A DNA stretch of 64,000 bases. Source: CAZDCZ01 sp964504155 (GTDB taxonomy: Bacteria; Bacteroidota; Bacteroidia; Bacteroidales; UBA12077). This document shows, piece by piece, positions 8,201 through 16,541 of the stretch (the stretch's first letter is position 1; every line of letters begins with the position of its first letter). The notes beneath the pieces are model-generated. The model saw only the letters and a program-made list of their open reading frames with translations. It did no database searches and had not been told where the DNA came from. The stretch spans positions 5,303 through 69,302 of the forward strand of contig CAZDCZ010000003.1 in assembly GCA_964504155.1 (NCBI GenBank), read 5' to 3'. Position numbers and translations under genes: made by a program.

Positions 8201-10417
8201 GACGAAATTGAGACAAAGATTATTAATGAACTTGATATAATAAAGAAAGCTCATTTTAAATCACATCGATCTTTGTATCAGCTATTTACTAACGATACAT
8301 CTGAAGTAATTAGAAAGATAAATAGTAAGTTTGATATATTATTGATAAATAGAGATATTAAAGTATTGTCGAAACGTACAGAAAAACGATATAGAGCAAA
8401 GATTCTTAATATCCCAAATCAATGGTTTAGCAATCAGAAACTAATTTATAATAATAACTATATTGGAATAATGCTATTGTCATTCGAATATAGAGTTAGG
8501 AAAATTTTTGACGAAGTAATTTCCGAAATAGAAAATATTTATGATGAATTATTGATAAATAAACTTAATGAATTTATTCTTTTCTTAAATAAATATCAGA
8601 AAGAAATAAAAAGTAATACTAAACCCGAGTTTAGTATTAATCCTGATGAATTTATTGACGAACAAAATATTTTTCAGATAAAAGAAAAATTTGAATCATC
8701 AATTAGAAAATTGAAATATGCAGTGCGTAAATTTCCTGAGAAGATTACTGTAATTTCCGATAATTCATATAATAATTATTTAATAGAACAGTTTGAAGGT
8801 GTTGATGTTTTAAATGTATCTGCTTCTCGATTGTTAGATTATATTTTACAAAACGATTTAATTGAGCCAATACAAAAATTAATAAATTCCATTCCTGAAG
8901 ATCTGAAAGCAATTCAATCTAGTAGTAGAGATATTATTAGGCATATAGATTTTAATATCCGACAAAAAGGTGTTTACGAGCATTCTGAACTTGATACTTA
9001 TTTTTCTGAAATGACAGAGTTATTTGGTGAACAAAAACAAAAAACCGAAAATTTATTAAGCTTAGCCAAGAAACAAAAAACTGAAATAATTCAAAGTATA
9101 AGCAGCCAGTTAAATACAATATTTAATCAGTTATCGCATAGTTCGTTTACTAAAAGTGGTGTAAATATTAAACAATATATTAAAGAACAAACATCATTAA
9201 AGAGAAAGTCTATTTCATTACGTACTAAGTCGAGTATAATAAACGGCTTTAAAAAACAAATAGAACAATTCTGGTATCGTCAGAGTATAGGTGTTTTAGT
9301 CTCTAAATCTGTTTCAAAAAACACATCAGGCGACACTAGAGTAAATAAAATTCTTAACTTAGTTGAACATATAAGTTTCGATAAAGCAATAATAAATAAA
9401 TTGCCATTTTATTATAAACAATTATTTCTTCGTAAACAGTATTATTATAATGAATTTTGGTTCGGAAGAGAAAAAGGACTTAAAGATGCAGAAATTGCTA
9501 TTGAAAGATATAATTCAGGGTTTAAAGGAGGATTGCTGATTCTTGGAGAATCTGGAAGTGGGAAAACATTCTTTTCTCATTATATTAGTTCAAAATATTT
9601 TAATTCTCAAAATACTTATATTGTAAATCCTCCATTCTCAGGATCTATTAGTCCCAAGACATTTAAAGCTAATATTGAGAAAGCCGTGGATGTATATGGT
9701 ACTTATGACGAAATATTTGAAAAAATTCCGAAAAAGAGTGTAATAATTATCGACGATTTAGAATTGTGGTGGGAGAAGAATCTTAATGGATACGAAGTTG
9801 TTAAAATAATCTTAGAATTAATTAGAAATTATAGCAGTAAATGTTTTTTCATTGCTAACTTAAATACTTATACATACGAGTTTATTAAGAAAATAATAAA
9901 AATAGAAAATTCATTTCTGAATATTATTGAATGTGATTATTTTGATGCAAAGACAATTAAGAATATTGTATTGTTCCGACATAATTCGGGAAATTTAAAT
10001 CTTTTAAATAGTAAGGGTGAGAAAATCAGACCAATTGGGGAAGCACGATTTTTCTCTAATATTTTTAACCTTTCGCAGGGAAATATTAATACAGCACTTC
10101 ATTTATGGCTAAGCAGTATTACAGAAATAAAAAACGATACAATAAAAATTAGAAACATTAAACACGTTGATAGTACAGTGTTATTAAATTTGCCTGCCGA
10201 TTGGTATATTGTTTTAGTGCAATTGTTTTTGCATAAAAGACTTAATAGAAAAAGTTTGTCCGGGGTGTTAATGAAATCGGATATAGAGACGGACGTTCTT
10301 ACCGATGCATTACTTAGAACAGGATTAATAATAGAAGAAAAAGTTAATACTTTTATAATTAATCCGCAGTTGTATATATATATTAGAAAAGCATTGATCG
10401 AGAAAAATATGATTTAA
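5237..10417 (+). CDS. Giant fusion: SLC12-type cation-chloride cotransporter/APC permease with C-terminal P-loop ATPase
   Basis: A single uninterrupted 1726-residue frame. Residues about 5-430 are a polytopic APC/SLC12 transporter: GVFTPSILTILGVIMYMRLG and ISSIATDKKIKTGGIYYMLS resemble the Na-K-Cl/K-Cl cotransporter core. Residues about 457-745 resemble the SLC12 cytoplasmic C-domain (WRPNIILFSGGANSRPHLI, NTVLMGWG). Residues about 745-1400 are mostly charged helical sequence with no family I recognise. Residues about 1400-1726 are an ATPase: Walker A GESGSGKT at 1437-1444, Walker B VIIIDD with D1506-D1507, then a probable winged-helix tail. Ordinary bacterial members end after the SLC12-like C-domain. 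The mscS-like gene follows 10 nt later, suggesting an operon in ion or volume homeostasis. Transported ions and the ATPase role are inference. Confidence 0.85.
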   Translation: MQKAKKFGAFAGVFTPSILTILGVIMYMRLGWVVGEAGLIGAILIIIVAHVISISTGLSISSIATDKKIKTGGIYYMLSRSLGLPMGGAIGLSLVVGTALSISLYIVGFSESFLAVESIRNFFGLGITINDFRILGSIVLIVLVAIAFISTSLAIRIQYVVLAAIALSLISIFVGFFVNQAYVPENIVLLPVRDGLPLEYVFSIYFPAVTGFTAGVAMSGDLKNPKKDIPKGTLLAVITGFVVYVLLSVGFAFFVNRDLLINDSNFLMQVAWFPPLVIAGIWGATLSSALGGILGAPRILQAIAKDKIVPKILSIGYGKNNEPRNALILIFLIAEGGILIGDLNIIAGVVSMFFLASYGFINISYSLESWASVDFRPSFRIPRYIGIIGFVASFIVMFKIDMVSMIFAFILIGAIYLFLRHKNFRNEYGDVWKSVWSSIIRKALKKLESGDIEKRNWRPNIILFSGGANSRPHLIRLGKALLGNQGILSNFDLIEKKSAKTLFPKSKQMQTKLDNSEDGIFTRVQDCRDIYEGIETISSTYGFAGVEPNTVLMGWGRQSKDPKRFAQMVETLSQLDQSILMVDYDEEVGFGKKKLIDIWWRGAGNNGNFALTLVRFLIMDDDWTNAKVRLLVVNPENEDRDLLLERTKKILNDFRIDVEIVIINNKIEQKSFYDIIRRESLNSDLILLGLPNIEKGNAIKLVEQTNELTNNIGTVVLIKASSYFSDLYIVDKNKYISSRISQKELDTEISVKNVSWELNFPKNTVVSEQLHFLHDTLIASADNYYENYAYKVAEENSKLIESIKKLVANNFVNIKHELKGNNRNQKQVIFKYQTNILTRTRKIISEFNNENLKFQHNNLNRGLYVYIDVLTDLLQNIPNKLKIKYYKDDLLVANNDSLNLKWYKQISKLKIFLVYGKDSVNYNIKYKDLISQYIPIKIYALLEKIFNKLGEYHLKFSIDLQSAMKHLSLNFWEIEKSAEINKLKLETLDEIETKIINELDIIKKAHFKSHRSLYQLFTNDTSEVIRKINSKFDILLINRDIKVLSKRTEKRYRAKILNIPNQWFSNQKLIYNNNYIGIMLLSFEYRVRKIFDEVISEIENIYDELLINKLNEFILFLNKYQKEIKSNTKPEFSINPDEFIDEQNIFQIKEKFESSIRKLKYAVRKFPEKITVISDNSYNNYLIEQFEGVDVLNVSASRLLDYILQNDLIEPIQKLINSIPEDLKAIQSSSRDIIRHIDFNIRQKGVYEHSELDTYFSEMTELFGEQKQKTENLLSLAKKQKTEIIQSISSQLNTIFNQLSHSSFTKSGVNIKQYIKEQTSLKRKSISLRTKSSIINGFKKQIEQFWYRQSIGVLVSKSVSKNTSGDTRVNKILNLVEHISFDKAIINKLPFYYKQLFLRKQYYYNEFWFGREKGLKDAEIAIERYNSGFKGGLLILGESGSGKTFFSHYISSKYFNSQNTYIVNPPFSGSISPKTFKANIEKAVDVYGTYDEIFEKIPKKSVIIIDDLELWWEKNLNGYEVVKIILELIRNYSSKCFFIANLNTYTYEFIKKIIKIENSFLNIIECDYFDAKTIKNIVLFRHNSGNLNLLNSKGEKIRPIGEARFFSNIFNLSQGNINTALHLWLSSITEIKNDTIKIRNIKHVDSTVLLNLPADWYIVLVQLFLHKRLNRKSLSGVLMKSDIETDVLTDALLRTGLIIEEKVNTFIINPQLYIYIRKALIEKNMI

Positions 10418-10427
10418 TAAAAAGCTT

Positions 10428-11171
10428 ATGGATAATATTTTTGAATTTTCGGTTACATCGAATTATTTATTTCGATTTTTTATTATAATAGCCTTTTTAT
10501 TCCTATTTTTTAGGATAATATCTTATGTGTTGCCATTAGTTTTTAAAAATCAGCGATATTATAAATTATTTAAAAAATATGTCCATGGAATCGAAATTTT
10601 TGTTTGGATAATATTTCTATCAAAAGCATATTATAAATTATCTATCTCGAATCAAGTTTTTTCTATTGTTAGTCTTATAATAATAATAATTTTAGTTTTA
10701 TATTTTTCGTGGTATGCCTTAAAAGATTATGTTGCGGGAGTAATTTTTAAAACATGCGGAAATGTTTATATTAACGATAATGTTCGCATATATAAATATA
10801 CAGGAAAAATTGTAAAATTTGCTTATAGAACATTAAGTATAGAAACTACTAAAGGCGAAATAGTATATATTCCATATAGTAAAATTACAAGCAATTCGGT
10901 AGTAAAAATGAATCTAGCCGAAGCTATTAAAAGTTACTCTTTTAAATTAAAAATAAAAAAAACTAACAGTTTAGTAGATACTATAGAAAATATAAAAAAA
11001 TCAATCATTAATTTGCCATGGTCGTCGGTTAAAAAAAAACCCGGAGTATATCCTATCGAAGAAACTAATACAAATATTATTTTTGATATTACAGTTTATG
11101 CAATCGAAGATGACTATTTTTATAATATAGAGAATTATATAAAAGAAAAATTTGCCAATATAGAAGAATAG
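10428..11171 (+). CDS. MscS-family small-conductance mechanosensitive channel-like protein
   Basis: This 247-residue membrane protein has about four hydrophobic segments in residues 10-105. They are followed by ALKDYVAGVIFK, the end of the pore-lining helix region, and a beta domain with NDNVRIYKYTGKIVKFAYRT and EIVYIPYSKI, matching the MscS pattern (D-x-V-x-I ... G-x-V ... v-x-IPNs). The usual asparagine of IPN is replaced by Tyr (IPYSKI), and the glycine-rich pore helix is reduced, so gating may differ. It is probably co-transcribed with the transporter-ATPase gene ending 10 nt upstream. Family function: release of solutes on hypo-osmotic shock. Whether this one conducts is not certain. Confidence 0.75.
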   Translation: MDNIFEFSVTSNYLFRFFIIIAFLFLFFRIISYVLPLVFKNQRYYKLFKKYVHGIEIFVWIIFLSKAYYKLSISNQVFSIVSLIIIIILVLYFSWYALKDYVAGVIFKTCGNVYINDNVRIYKYTGKIVKFAYRTLSIETTKGEIVYIPYSKITSNSVVKMNLAEAIKSYSFKLKIKKTNSLVDTIENIKKSIINLPWSSVKKKPGVYPIEETNTNIIFDITVYAIEDDYFYNIENYIKEKFANIEE

Positions 11172-11232
11172 AAATTCTTGAAAATATCATTTCATAATAC
11201 CTTATATCCGCAAATAAATCATTTAAAAAAAC

Positions 11233-11272
11233 ATCAATCATCTGTGTAAGAAATGCTTACACAGTGATTGAT
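11233..11272. repeat. Long hairpin just inside the IS1380 left end
   Basis: ATCAATCATCTGTGTAAG (11233-11250) pairs with CTTACACAGTGATTGAT (11256-11272) over 17 bp with one bulged T and a 5-nt loop. On the minus strand it is followed by G and then T7, giving a terminator for leftward transcripts. On the plus strand it has no T-tract, so it could only block read-through or ribosomes by structure. Leader hairpins inside IS ends are known to damp transposase expression from outside promoters. Confidence 0.7.
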
Positions 11273-11338
11273 ATATGAATATTTTCACTTATTTTAGTGA
11301 TACCAAACAACAAAAATAGTTGTGAAATATTTACGAAC

Positions 11339-11840
11339 ATGAAAGTACAAAATTTCAAGACATCAGTAAAACCTTTTTCGGGAAATTCGATAGTAAATTA
11401 TCATTCTAACAAATCCAATACGAGTCAATTAACTGATAATGAGCTAGGTGTAAAAAATGAAGTGTGCTAGGTATCAATATAGTGAGATATTTAAAAATTG
11501 ACAAATGTTTATCTTAGCGGTGGTGATGCAATAAAAGATATTACACTTACTTTAGAGAGTATCTCGAAAGTATTCCAAATAACAATATTCCTAGTGCTGA
11601 TACTGTTTTGAGAGTATTTAAAGAGCTTACAACCCAAAATAGTTCTTATGTTTCAGATAGTGTATATCGTATAATTTTAACATAAACAATAAGTTTAATT
11701 TATTAAATATCAAATCGTTAAAACTGACTAATCAATTAAAATGTGGTAGTAGTTATAATTTTGATTACGACAATCAAATAAATGCAAATAATAAGTGGGA
11801 TGCAAAAACCTCATATAAAAAAAAACCAGAAAAACTATTT
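11339..11840 (+). pseudogene. IS1380-family transposase, N-terminal remnant with frameshifts
   Basis: The frame opens at an ATG and reads MKVQNFKTSVKPFSGNS, but hits a stop after about 40 codons. Further fragments in shifting frames are recognisable: LTNVYLSGGDAIKDI, NNIPSADTVLRVFKELT, LNIKSLKLTNQL and YNFDYDNQI. These resemble the N-terminal part of IS1380 transposases common in Bacteroidota. At least three frame changes plus stops make it inactive. The catalytic C-terminal part is absent. Confidence 0.8.
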
Positions 11841-12066
11841 TTAATAAAAATGACGATTTACCTTTGCGAAAATTTGATGATAACACTCTTTTGTTTGATA
11901 AAAAAGTATCTAAAAGAAAAATTAGTAACTTTATAAGTAGTATTATTCTACAGTTTTAAATAAGAAATAAAGTAAAAATACATTTAGACTTCTAGGTTTT
12001 TAGTATTTTTATATGGTTGCGGAATTAAGGCTAAACAATATAAATATTTCAATAAAAAACATAAAT

Positions 12067-12494
12067 ATGAGTAATTAATTTACAAACAAAACAGTTACGA
12101 TATTATTGAAAAATGTTTTGAAGTCCACAACAATCTTGGTCACTGATTTCTAGAAATTGTGTATAAAAAAGATGCTCTTGAATATGAATTTAGACAGGAA
12201 GAAATCCCTTTTAAAAGAGAATATATTGTAAACTATAATAAAAAAAAATTACCACATAAATTTTATGCCGATTTTGTAGTTTATGATAAAATTATACTTG
12301 AAATAAAAGCTACATCGGGCATAGTAGATAAATTTATTGCTCAATCATTAAATTACCTGAAAGTTTCGGATAATAAATTAGCTTTAATTGTAAATTTTGG
12401 ACAACTGCACTTAAACTATAAAAGAATTGTATTTGAAAATAAACTAAAAGAATATAAAAATCACAATTCGAGTATTCGCGGTGCAAATTTTTAA
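12067..12494 (+). pseudogene. GxxExxY family protein, broken by a stop codon and a frameshift
   Basis: The family's N-terminal segment reads YDIIEKCFEVHNNLGH, then TGA where family members have Gly, then FLEIVYKKDALEYEFRQ. It continues open to the natural stop (KFYADFVVYDKIILEIKAT... ). The ATG at 12067 is one base out of frame with this, so a frameshift near the start is also needed. A GTG at 12159 could start a 111-residue fragment without the GxxExxY signature region. The family's role is unknown, although PD-(D/E)XK-like folds have been suggested. The break sits 36 bp from the end of the IS1380 remnant, in a decaying locus. Confidence 0.75.
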
Positions 12495-12506
12495 AATAAT
12501 TAAAAT

Positions 12507-13946
12507 ATGAGATTAGAAAAAGATTTTATTGGAGAAAAACAGATTCCTAAAGATGCACTTTACGGAATTCATTCTGTTAGGGCTCGTGAGAATTTTCCCG
12601 ACACCAGCCCTTTTCATAAAGAATGGTATAGAGCAGTAGGTATTACAAAGCTTGCTTGCTTTTTGACATATAAAAATTTTAAATCGGCAATAGAGAAAAA
12701 ATATCCCGACACAAAACTACCAATAAGTCTTTTCTCTGATGAGATAATAAAATCCTTAATACTATCGGCAGAAGAAATTTCTCAAGGTAAACATTTTAAT
12801 AATTTCATAGTACCTGCAATACAAGGAGGTGCAGGCACAAGCATTAATATGAATATTAATGAGATATTAGCTAACCAATCCTTAAGAAATATTAATAAAA
12901 CTATAGGCGAATATAATATTATCGACCCTATTGAACATGCTAACATTTATCAATCGACAAACGATGTAATACCAACATCGTTAAAAGTAGCAACAATACA
13001 ATTATTAGAAAATCTCGAAGAAGAGATAAATAAATTACGTTTATCTATTGAGAAGCTTGAAAGCGAAAGCAGAAACAAATTACGAATTGCATATACTCAA
13101 ATGCAAGAAGCTGTTCCCTCATCGTATGCAATGCTATTTAGCTCATATAACGAAGCTCTATCGCGCGACTGGTGGAGAGTCTCGAAATGTTTCGAACGAA
13201 TAAAAATCGTTAATTTAGGCGGAAGTGCAATAGGAACAGGGATTTCTGTTCCACGATATTTTATAATGGAAGTAGTTACTACTTTACAACGACTTACAAA
13301 TTTACCTATTACTCGCAGCGAAAATATGTCGGATACAACAAGCAACACCGATAGTTTTGTTGAAGTACACGCTATTTTAAAAGCGCATGCCGTAAATCTC
13401 GAAAAAATGGTTTCCGACATTCGTTTGCTCTCTTCCGATATCACAGGAAACAAAGAAATCTCAATTCCACAAAAACAAGTAGGAAGCTCAATAATGCCGG
13501 GAAAAGTAAATCCTGTAATCCCCGAGTTTGTTATCAGCGCAGCACATAAGATATACAGTAACGACATGTTAATTTCGTCGCTAAGTGCTCAGGGATGTCT
13601 CGACTTAAATGCCTATTTACCGGTTATAGGAAATGCTTTATTAGAAAGTATTAAATTACTTATTGCAGCAGATAAAACATTACGAGAAAATTTATTTAGT
13701 AATATTATTATCGATAATAAAAAAGCTGAAAAACGACTATTTTATAGTCATGCAATAACTACAGCTTTAAGTCCGTTTATTGGCTATAACAAAGCTTCGG
13801 AACTTGCAAAAGAAATGAAAAAATCGAATACAAATATCTTTGAAGCTAACACTAAACTAAAAATTATCGATTCAAATAAATTAAAGAATATTCTTGCTCC
13901 TCAAAATCTTTTAAAAATGGGATTTACAATCGACGAGATAATATAA
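12507..13946 (+). CDS. Aspartate ammonia-lyase-like class II lyase
   Basis: This 479-residue member of the aspartase/fumarase superfamily probably interconverts L-aspartate with fumarate and ammonia. Visible motifs: NIYQSTNDVIPTS (the substrate-carboxylate loop) and the superfamily signature GSSIMPGKVNP at 326-336, with catalytic Ser at 328. In the helix where aspartase and fumarase have T-H-L-Q, this protein has T197-Q198-M-Q (YTQMQEAVPSS), so the conserved His is Gln. Length agrees with AspA. Some Bacteroidota proteins annotated as aspartate ammonia-lyase seem to carry this TQMQ version; substrate assignment is therefore less certain than fold assignment. It is followed 37 nt later by a glycosyltransferase-like gene and appears unrelated to it. 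Confidence 0.8.
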   Translation: MRLEKDFIGEKQIPKDALYGIHSVRARENFPDTSPFHKEWYRAVGITKLACFLTYKNFKSAIEKKYPDTKLPISLFSDEIIKSLILSAEEISQGKHFNNFIVPAIQGGAGTSINMNINEILANQSLRNINKTIGEYNIIDPIEHANIYQSTNDVIPTSLKVATIQLLENLEEEINKLRLSIEKLESESRNKLRIAYTQMQEAVPSSYAMLFSSYNEALSRDWWRVSKCFERIKIVNLGGSAIGTGISVPRYFIMEVVTTLQRLTNLPITRSENMSDTTSNTDSFVEVHAILKAHAVNLEKMVSDIRLLSSDITGNKEISIPQKQVGSSIMPGKVNPVIPEFVISAAHKIYSNDMLISSLSAQGCLDLNAYLPVIGNALLESIKLLIAADKTLRENLFSNIIIDNKKAEKRLFYSHAITTALSPFIGYNKASELAKEMKKSNTNIFEANTKLKIIDSNKLKNILAPQNLLKMGFTIDEII

Positions 13947-13983
13947 ACATCATAGAATTATTACAATTAATACGATTATTACA

Positions 13984-15558
13984 ATGAGAGAAAATTTTAA
14001 ACTAACTATAAGCATTATAAAACACAAATTTAAAAACCCTTATTTACAAAATAGTATATTTTTATTCATTCTTGTAGGTTTGTTTTTTTTTCTTGGTTTA
14101 AATAAACTTTTCTTTGTAGGGCCGTATGGGATTCATTTCATGCGACAAACAGACAGCTTGTCTTTTGCTTCTAATTACTTTAACAATGGTTTTGCTTTTT
14201 TAAAACCTCAACTTTACAACTTAAAAAATATTAATGGAATGGCAGTTTGTGAATTTCCATTAACATATTATATCACAGCAATTTTCTATACTATAATAGG
14301 TAAACATTTTTTTATTCAAAGACTAATACACCTATTTATTATTTACTTTGGAATATTTAGTATTTATAAATTAAGCAATTTTATTTTAAAAGATTTCACC
14401 TATTCTCTTTTAATAAGCCTTGTTGTTTTTACCTCGACTGTTTTTAACTACTATTCTTTTAACTATTTACCAGATATTCCGGCACTGGGATTTGTTCTTA
14501 TCGGATGGTTTTATTCATACAAATATCAAAATAACAATAAAACTATTACTTTAATACTTTCTTTCGTCTTTTTTACTTTGGCGAGTTTAATAAAGGTTAC
14601 ATATCTAATAAATCCAATTGCAATAATAATTTTAGCAATAATTTCATTAATATTTAATAAGAAAAAAACGCTAATGTCAAACAGACTTAGGGTTTTATTA
14701 TATGGATTGTTTTCTATATTAATAGTCTTGTCTTGGAATATTTTCGTTTTATATTATAATGATTTATATAGCTCCACTTCTTTTAACACAAAGCCTTTGC
14801 CTATTTGGATTTTACATCAAGATAAAATAAAAATTATATGGGATCATATTAGCAATTATTGGTATAACAGTTACTTCTCGAAAGAAGCATTTTATTTAAT
14901 TTATGCGTTTATTATATTGCAAATTCTTTTTATAAAAAAATCGAACAAAAACATTTCTCTACAAATACTAATATTATTTTTCGGGAACTTAACTTATTTC
15001 ATACTTTTCTATAAACAATTTCAAGACCACGATTATTATTTTCTGGCATTTTTCCCTCTAGTTTTATTAATTCTAATAAATGGAATTAAAACTTTACAAA
15101 ACACTATTAATAATAATGTTATTCATTCAATAATTAAACTAATAATATTTGTAATAATCATTGTAGGCATAAATCATTCTAGAAATAAATTAAACAACAG
15201 ACTAATCTTCAAAAAGGATATTTATTCACAAACAGGTTTACTAATAAACGAGAATATAAAAAACATTCAAAATCTAAACATCAGTCCTTTGGCAAAATTC
15301 ATTGTTGCTCCGGATTTATGTCAAAATGGTGGTTTATTTTATTTAAACAAATCGGGATGGAATATAGAAAAGACAGAACAAATAACTTTGAAAAAAATAA
15401 AGGAATACAAAAATAAAGGAGCCGAATATTTATTACTGGCAAGCACAGAAAACTCGATCCTACAAATTGGGAAAAAATCAGGTAAGTTAATTTTTAAAAA
15501 TAATGAAATAAGTATATATAAACTAAATAAAGACATTAACTTAAATGAAATTAATTAA
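13984..15558 (+). CDS. Multi-spanning GT-C-type glycosyltransferase-like membrane protein (ArnT/PMT-like)
   Basis: The 524-residue protein has about a dozen hydrophobic helices. After the first helix comes a short extracytoplasmic loop with MRQTDSLSFASNYF, typical in position for the acidic active-site loop of family 39/83-type glycosyltransferases (Asp in RQTDS). The last about 120 residues are a soluble tail. The expected donor is a polyprenyl-phosphate sugar and the acceptor is a periplasmic glycan or lipid. It is the first gene of the glycosylation island (13984-22134) and lies 41 nt from a GtrB-like transferase that could make the lipid-linked donor. The precise sugar is unknown. Confidence 0.6.
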   Translation: MRENFKLTISIIKHKFKNPYLQNSIFLFILVGLFFFLGLNKLFFVGPYGIHFMRQTDSLSFASNYFNNGFAFLKPQLYNLKNINGMAVCEFPLTYYITAIFYTIIGKHFFIQRLIHLFIIYFGIFSIYKLSNFILKDFTYSLLISLVVFTSTVFNYYSFNYLPDIPALGFVLIGWFYSYKYQNNNKTITLILSFVFFTLASLIKVTYLINPIAIIILAIISLIFNKKKTLMSNRLRVLLYGLFSILIVLSWNIFVLYYNDLYSSTSFNTKPLPIWILHQDKIKIIWDHISNYWYNSYFSKEAFYLIYAFIILQILFIKKSNKNISLQILILFFGNLTYFILFYKQFQDHDYYFLAFFPLVLLILINGIKTLQNTINNNVIHSIIKLIIFVIIIVGINHSRNKLNNRLIFKKDIYSQTGLLINENIKNIQNLNISPLAKFIVAPDLCQNGGLFYLNKSGWNIEKTEQITLKKIKEYKNKGAEYLLLASTENSILQIGKKSGKLIFKNNEISIYKLNKDINLNEIN

Positions 15559-15599
15559 TTCTAAATTTTGAGTATAAAAACAATAATAATTGAATAATA

Positions 15600-16541
15600 A
15601 TGAGAAACAATTTTAAATTAAGTCTTGTAATTCCTTGTTATAACGAAGAAGATAATATTAGTTTTCTATATGAAAATATTATCACATATATAAAAGAATA
15701 CTCATACGAAATTCTTTTTATTAACGATGGAAGTACCGACAAGACTTTAAGCGAAATTAAAACTCTTTCAGAAAAATATCAGAACATAAAATACATTTCA
15801 TTATCGCGAAATTTTGGTCATCAGAATGCATTAAAAGCCGGATACGACAATTCATCAGGAGATTGTGTTATTAGTCTGGATGCCGATTCGCAACATCCCG
15901 CATATCTGATAAAAGATATGATTGCTAAATGGCAAGATGGCTATGATGTTGTATATACTATTAGAAACGACAATAATGCTAGATTTATCAAGAAATACTC
16001 ATCAAAATTATTTTACAAACTAATAAATAAACTTAGCAACACAGAGATTCATCAGGGAGCTGCAGATTTTCGTTTATTAGACAAAACAGTGATTAATGAA
16101 ATACGTAAACTCAACGAGAATTATCTTTTCATACGTGGACTTATCTCGTGGGTAGGGTTCAAACAAATTGCAATACACTACACTCCCGAAGAACGACATA
16201 CAGGAAAAACGAAATATTCGACAAAGAAAATGCTAAATTTAGCATCATCGGGGATAACATCCTTTAGCACAACTCCTTTAAAGTTTTCTATTTATTTAGG
16301 TTTCTTTATTGCAATTTTTGCTTTTTTATACGCCCTTTATGCTATTTATATTGCTAGTTTTACAAGCAAAGCATTACCAGGTTGGACATCGACTATTGTT
16401 AGTATTCTGTTTATTGGCGGGATACAATTATTTATGATTGGAATATTAGGAGAATATCTCGGGAAATTATTTATTGAAAATAAAAGAAGACCAAACTATA
16501 TAATTCAAGAAAACAACTTAGATATTAATAAACATGACTAA
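15600..16541 (+). CDS. GT2 polyprenyl-phosphate glycosyltransferase (DPM1/GtrB-like)
   Basis: The 313-residue protein has an N-terminal GT-A domain: LSLVIPCYNEEDN, INDGSTDKTL and the metal-binding SLDADSQHP (D94, D96). Two C-terminal hydrophobic helices lie at about 232-255 and 265-290. RNFGHQNALKAGYD and the TGKTKYS segment are characteristic of the GtrB/dolichol-phosphate mannosyltransferase subgroup, which loads a hexose from a nucleotide sugar onto undecaprenyl phosphate. Its 3' end overlaps the next gene by 8 nt, implying translational coupling with a multi-membrane glycosyltransferase that would use the product. Confidence 0.88.
   Translation: MRNNFKLSLVIPCYNEEDNISFLYENIITYIKEYSYEILFINDGSTDKTLSEIKTLSEKYQNIKYISLSRNFGHQNALKAGYDNSSGDCVISLDADSQHPAYLIKDMIAKWQDGYDVVYTIRNDNNARFIKKYSSKLFYKLINKLSNTEIHQGAADFRLLDKTVINEIRKLNENYLFIRGLISWVGFKQIAIHYTPEERHTGKTKYSTKKMLNLASSGITSFSTTPLKFSIYLGFFIAIFAFLYALYAIYIASFTSKALPGWTSTIVSILFIGGIQLFMIGILGEYLGKLFIENKRRPNYIIQENNLDINKHD

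Larger units (their letters stand above)
11200..12030 (+). mobile_element. Decayed IS1380-family insertion sequence, copy 1
   Basis: Matching terminal inverted repeats bound the element: CCTTATATCCGCAA at 11200-11213 and TTGCGGAATTAAGG at 12017-12030 (12 of 14 positions agree). Inside is the N-terminal half of an IS1380-type transposase with several frameshifts. The C-terminal half is missing, and the sequence jumps to the 3' end of the element (from about 11876), which is shared with the second remnant at 52634-52790. No clear target-site duplication is left. This element explains the gene-free stretch after the MscS-like gene. Confidence 0.75.
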
